From Micrococcus cohnii (lineage in GTDB: Bacteria; Actinomycetota; Actinomycetes; Actinomycetales; Micrococcaceae): 64,000 nucleotides of DNA. Below are positions 57,846 to 64,000 of this stretch, one piece after another. The stretch is taken from positions 868,001 to 932,000 of the forward strand of contig NZ_JACHNA010000001.1 in the NCBI RefSeq assembly GCF_014205175.1, in the 5' to 3' direction. The notes beneath the pieces are model-generated. The model searched no databases, had not been told where the DNA came from, and was given only the letters and a program-made list of their open reading frames with translations. Each line of letters begins with the position of its first letter. Position 1 is the first letter of the stretch. The position numbers were made by a program, and so were the translations under genes.

Positions 57846-58160
57846 TCAGCGGCCAATATAGGCGATCAGCGCCTCGCGCTGACGCCGTCCGAGGCCCTTG
57901 AGCCGGCGCACCGGAGAGATCTCGCACGCCTCCATGATGCGGTGGGCGCGCACCTCACCGACCCCGGGCATCGCCTGCAGCAGGTCGACGGTGCGCAGCC
58001 GACCGATGGCCGGGTCCTCGTCCGCTCGGTCGAAGAGCTCGGCCAGGCCGATCTCGCCGCGCGCGAAGGCCTCCTTGAGGTTCGCGCGCTCCTGCCGGGC
58101 GCGCAGCGCCTTCTCACGTGCGGCCGCACGCTCTTCAAGGCTCAGTTCACGCAGCGCCAT
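57846..58160 (-). CDS. mihF: Integration host factor, actinobacterial type (mIHF)
   Basis: Nucleoid protein of 104 aa with an N-terminal helix rich in Glu/Ala/Arg and a helix-two-turn-helix core (LLQAMPGVGEVRAHRIMEACEI, then PVRRLKGLGRRQREALI) that bends DNA and, in mycobacteria, assists phage L5 integration and replication control. It is unrelated to E. coli IHF. ATG 58160 follows AGGAG at 5 nt. The gene precedes gmk by 57 bp and has its own promoter in the 137-bp AT-richer gap after pyrF. Confidence 0.95.
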   Translation of the reverse strand: MALRELSLEERAAAREKALRARQERANLKEAFARGEIGLAELFDRADEDPAIGRLRTVDLLQAMPGVGEVRAHRIMEACEISPVRRLKGLGRRQREALIAYIGR

Positions 58161-58235
58161 CCAGCTCCTCTTGATCGCAGGCCGGTGTTGAGGACGTACC
58201 TCAGGCGCGCCGTCCGGCAACATTTGTCGAGCCTG

Positions 58236-58241
58236 AGATTA
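58236..58241 (-). promoter_or_regulatory. -10 element for mihF
   Basis: TAATCT on the minus strand with TTTCGT 17 bp upstream (58259-58264). The surrounding 137 bp are notably AT-rich for this window; a leader of about 70 nt follows. Confidence 0.45.
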
Positions 58242-58297
58242 CGGAACTGCGCACCCGAACGAAAGCGATTCCAGATCACAGAAATGGCACGGCGGGA

Positions 58298-59190
58298 TCA
58301 TCCCAGGTCAGCCAGATTCCGCTTCAGCTGTTCGGCGAGTCGCGACACGGACGGACCGGCCGCCAGAATGCCGCGCGAGCTGGTGGCGAGCACCGCCGGC
58401 CATGCCGGGCCGAAGCCCTCGCGCATGCCCGCCGCCGTGCCTCCCTGTGCGCCGAAGCCGGGCGCCAACAGCGCCCCCCGGACGCCGGCGAGGTCGAGGC
58501 CGAGGGCGTGGGCCCGTTCGGCGACGGTCGCGCCGACCACCAGCCCCACCGGTCCCAGCTCACGCTCGTCCTCACCCACATGAGCCGCATTCTCCGCGGC
58601 GGCCGCCGCGACGATCCTCGAGGCCACGGAGCCCTGCTCCTGTTCGGCGCCGACGTGTTGGACGGACGCGCCCTCCGGATTGGAGGTCAGCGCGAGGACG
58701 AACACCCCACGCCCGGTCCTCGCGGCGGCCTCGAAGGCCGGTCGCAGCGACTCGAAGCCCAGATAGGGGCTCAGGGTCACCGCATCGGCCGCCAGTGGCG
58801 ACGCATCGTCGAGCCAGGCCGAGGCATAGCCGGCCATGGTCGAACCGATGTCGCCACGCTTGGCGTCGGCGATTGTGAGCACCCCCGCCTCCCGCGCCTG
58901 GGCGAGGAACGTCTCGAGGGCCGCCAGCCCCGCGGAGCCGTGCCGTTCATAGAGCGCCACCTGAGGCTTGAGCGCGGCCACCAGCGGCCCGTCGGATCCC
59001 CCGGCGGCCGCCTCGAGGGCGGCCGCCGAGAACGCCTCGAGGCCGGCCGGGGTGTCCGGCAGCCCCCAGGACTGCAGCAGTCCCGGGTGCGGGTCGACGC
59101 CCAGGCACAGCGGGCCGACCCGGTCCATGGCCGCTCGCAGCCGCGCGCCGAAGGGCTCACGGCCGACGTGCCGGCGCTCGGACGTGCCGC

Positions 59191-59194
<4 letters not shown>
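58298..59194 (-). CDS. pyrF: Orotidine 5'-phosphate decarboxylase
   Basis: Last step of UMP synthesis. The 298-aa protein is of the longer, subgroup 2 type: [11 protein letters not shown] near the start, [11 protein letters not shown], the catalytic [11 protein letters not shown], and [10 protein letters not shown] close to the phosphate site. Its ATG overlaps the carB stop by 4 bp. Confidence 0.95.
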
Positions 59195-62514
<3,320 letters not shown>

Positions 62515-62517
62515 GGC

Positions 62518-63702
62518 TCAGGCTCCTTCAACGGTGGTGGTGCGAGACGAGTCGCGGTGCGCGGTCAGCAGCGCGACGAAGCGGTCGAACAGGCCGAGCG
62601 AGTCGTGGGGGCCCGCTGCGGCTTCGGGGTGGAACTGGACGGAGAAGGCGGGTCGGTCGAGCAGACGCAGGCCCTCGACGACGTCGTCGTTCAGCGAGTA
62701 ATGCGAGACCTCCACCCGGCCGTACCGGGACTCGGGGGCCTCGACGACCTCTCCGATCGGCGCGTCGACGGCGAAGCCGTGGTTCTGCGAGGTGATCTCG
62801 ACACGACCGGTCGCCACGTCCATGACCGGCTGGTTGGGGCCGCGGTGGCCGAACGGCAGTTTGTAGGTGCCGAAGCCCAGCGCGCGGCCGAACAGCTGAT
62901 TGCCGAAGCAGATGCCGAAGAACGGCAGACCCGCGTCGAGCACCTGACGCAGGGTCTCGACCTGGCGGTCGGCCGTGGCCGGATCGCCCGGACCATTGGA
63001 CAGGAACACGCCGTCGGGCTCGACGGCCCGGATCGCCTCGAAGTCCGAATCAGCGGGCAGCACGTGCACCTCGATGCCGCGAGCGGCCAGGTGACGGGGA
63101 GTGGCTGCCTTGATGCCCAGGTCCAGCGCGGCGATGCGTGCGACCGGCTCACCCTGCCAGCCGTGCTCAGTGGGAGTGACGACGTAAGCGGACTCGGCGC
63201 TGACGGACTCGGCGAGGGCGCGCCCGGCCATGGGCGGCTGGGCCATGACCTCGGCGACGAGCTCCGCTTCGGGGCGCTCAGCCGCCGCGCCGGAGAACAC
63301 CCCCGCGCGCATGGCTCCGGCCGTGCGCAGATGTCGGGTGATCGCGCGGGTGTCGACGTCCTGGATGCCGACGACCTCCTGCGCGGCCAGTTCCTCCTCC
63401 AGGCTGCGGACGCTGCGCCAGTTCGAGGGGCGGCGGGCAGCGTCACGCACGACGTAGCCGGCCACCCAGATCGCGCGGGACTCCGGGTCCTCATCGTTGA
63501 CCCCGGTGTTGCCGATGTGCGGTGCGGTCTGCACGACGATCTGCCCGGCATACGACGGGTCGGTCAACGTCTCCTGGTACCCGGTCATTCCGGTCGTGAA
63601 GACGGCCTCGCCGAGGCTGACACCGGTCGCGCCGTAGGCACGGCCACGGTGCACCGTGCCGTCCTCGAGGACCAGCAGGGCTGTGGTGGGGGTCGGACTC
63701 AT
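62518..63702 (-). CDS. carA: Carbamoyl-phosphate synthase small subunit
   Basis: Glutamine amidotransferase subunit that feeds ammonia to CarB. The 394-aa protein has the CPSase_sm domain ([15 protein letters not shown], then [20 protein letters not shown]) and a class I GATase with nucleophile Cys in [16 protein letters not shown] and His/Glu in QFHPEAAAG. Its ATG overlaps the upstream PH-like gene by 4 bp, tying that unknown gene to the pyrimidine operon. Confidence 0.97.
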   Translation of the reverse strand: MSPTPTTALLVLEDGTVHRGRAYGATGVSLGEAVFTTGMTGYQETLTDPSYAGQIVVQTAPHIGNTGVNDEDPESRAIWVAGYVVRDAARRPSNWRSVRSLEEELAAQEVVGIQDVDTRAITRHLRTAGAMRAGVFSGAAAERPEAELVAEVMAQPPMAGRALAESVSAESAYVVTPTEHGWQGEPVARIAALDLGIKAATPRHLAARGIEVHVLPADSDFEAIRAVEPDGVFLSNGPGDPATADRQVETLRQVLDAGLPFFGICFGNQLFGRALGFGTYKLPFGHRGPNQPVMDVATGRVEITSQNHGFAVDAPIGEVVEAPESRYGRVEVSHYSLNDDVVEGLRLLDRPAFSVQFHPEAAAGPHDSLGLFDRFVALLTAHRDSSRTTTVEGA

Positions 63703-64000
63703 CGGGTGTGCTCCTGTCCGGCGGTCTCGGGCGCACGGCCCGAGCCGCCCTCGACGGCGGTGGTCTCTCGGGTGGTTCTCAGGGCGCGCAGGCTCTCCAG
63801 CACGCGCGCGCGGTCAACGGGGTCGCGGGGACGGAATCCGGTGGTGACCTCGTCCTCACCGAGCCGCCAGCTCACCAGTAGCAGGCCGTCCGGCTCGACG
63901 AATTTGCCGACCATGCCGGAGCCGGCGCCGGCGTCCGTCACGTCCTCGGCCGGGATGAAGAGGTTCTCCACACGCGGGCGCAGGATCGCCACGCCGGGAT
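63699..64000 (-). CDS. PH-like (bPH) domain protein, N-terminus outside the window
   Basis: The last 100 residues of a protein whose frame is open to the window edge. The visible part, [11 protein letters not shown], then [17 protein letters not shown] and [11 protein letters not shown], resembles the C-terminus of the bacterial PH-like domain proteins that lie between pyrC and carA in many actinobacteria; these have one N-terminal membrane segment. The role is unknown, but the 4-bp overlap with carA means co-translation. The GTG at 63992 is not taken as the start, because sequence upstream of it stays in frame. Confidence 0.7.
   Translation of the reverse strand, partial: PGVAILRPRVENLFIPAEDVTDAGAGSGMVGKFVEPDGLLLVSWRLGEDEVTTGFRPRDPVDRARVLESLRALRTTRETTAVEGGSGRAPETAGQEHTR

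Overview
The window is high-GC actinobacterial chromosome. Gene content (actinobacterial qcrCAB/ctaCDEF respiratory chain, mIHF, DUF3043, DUF3054, DUF3097, a helicase-degenerate PriA, CtaF-type subunit IV) and gene order point to the Micrococcaceae; a Micrococcus- or Kocuria-like genus is my inference, not something the sequence proves. I saw no rRNA or tRNA genes, CRISPR array, phage structural genes or replication origin.

Region 1 (1-6500) looks accessory. It holds a Tat-exported multicopper oxidase lipoprotein with a Met-rich loop, a possible 29-codon ORF coupled to a CcdA-type membrane thiol transporter, a decayed IS5-family insertion sequence, and a short UvrA2-type ABC ATPase. The IS sits in the promoter of the UvrA2 gene, 12 bp from its start codon.

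Region 2 (6500-20340) is mostly energy metabolism. After two small membrane-protein genes come a stand-alone Lrp/AsnC effector domain and trpD. Then follow ctaE-qcrC-qcrA-qcrB on the plus strand and ctaC-ctaD-ctaF on the minus strand, together the bcc-aa3 supercomplex, separated by an 840-bp stretch with terminators and small repeats but no convincing gene. erpA (Fe-S insertion), an M20 dipeptidase and a DUF3043 membrane protein complete the region.

Region 3 (20340-45130) is housekeeping. It contains pyrD and a divergent hydrolase. A long minus-strand run hrcA-dnaJ-rsmE-phoH-ybeY-CBS protein-era-leuA-recO-uppS is headed by a CIRCE operator. lepA-hemW, a lone PemK/MazF-like gene, rpsT, the competence-type run comEA-comEC-holA and a DegV protein follow.

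Region 4 (45130-64000) carries leuS, a YkvI-like transporter, glpK, a hydrolase, and the minus-strand run [PH-like protein]-carA-carB-pyrF-mihF-gmk-rpoZ-coaBC-metK-priA, which links pyrimidine and guanylate synthesis to nucleoid, polymerase and cofactor functions.

The most consistent signal outside the genes is a -10-like hexamer (mostly TANNNT) 6-8 nt upstream of an ATG or GTG in front of 14 genes, almost all first in their transcription unit. This is the expected layout of leaderless mRNAs. It also fixes several start codons and shows that the IS target lies inside one such promoter. I did not find a clearly new multi-gene system.
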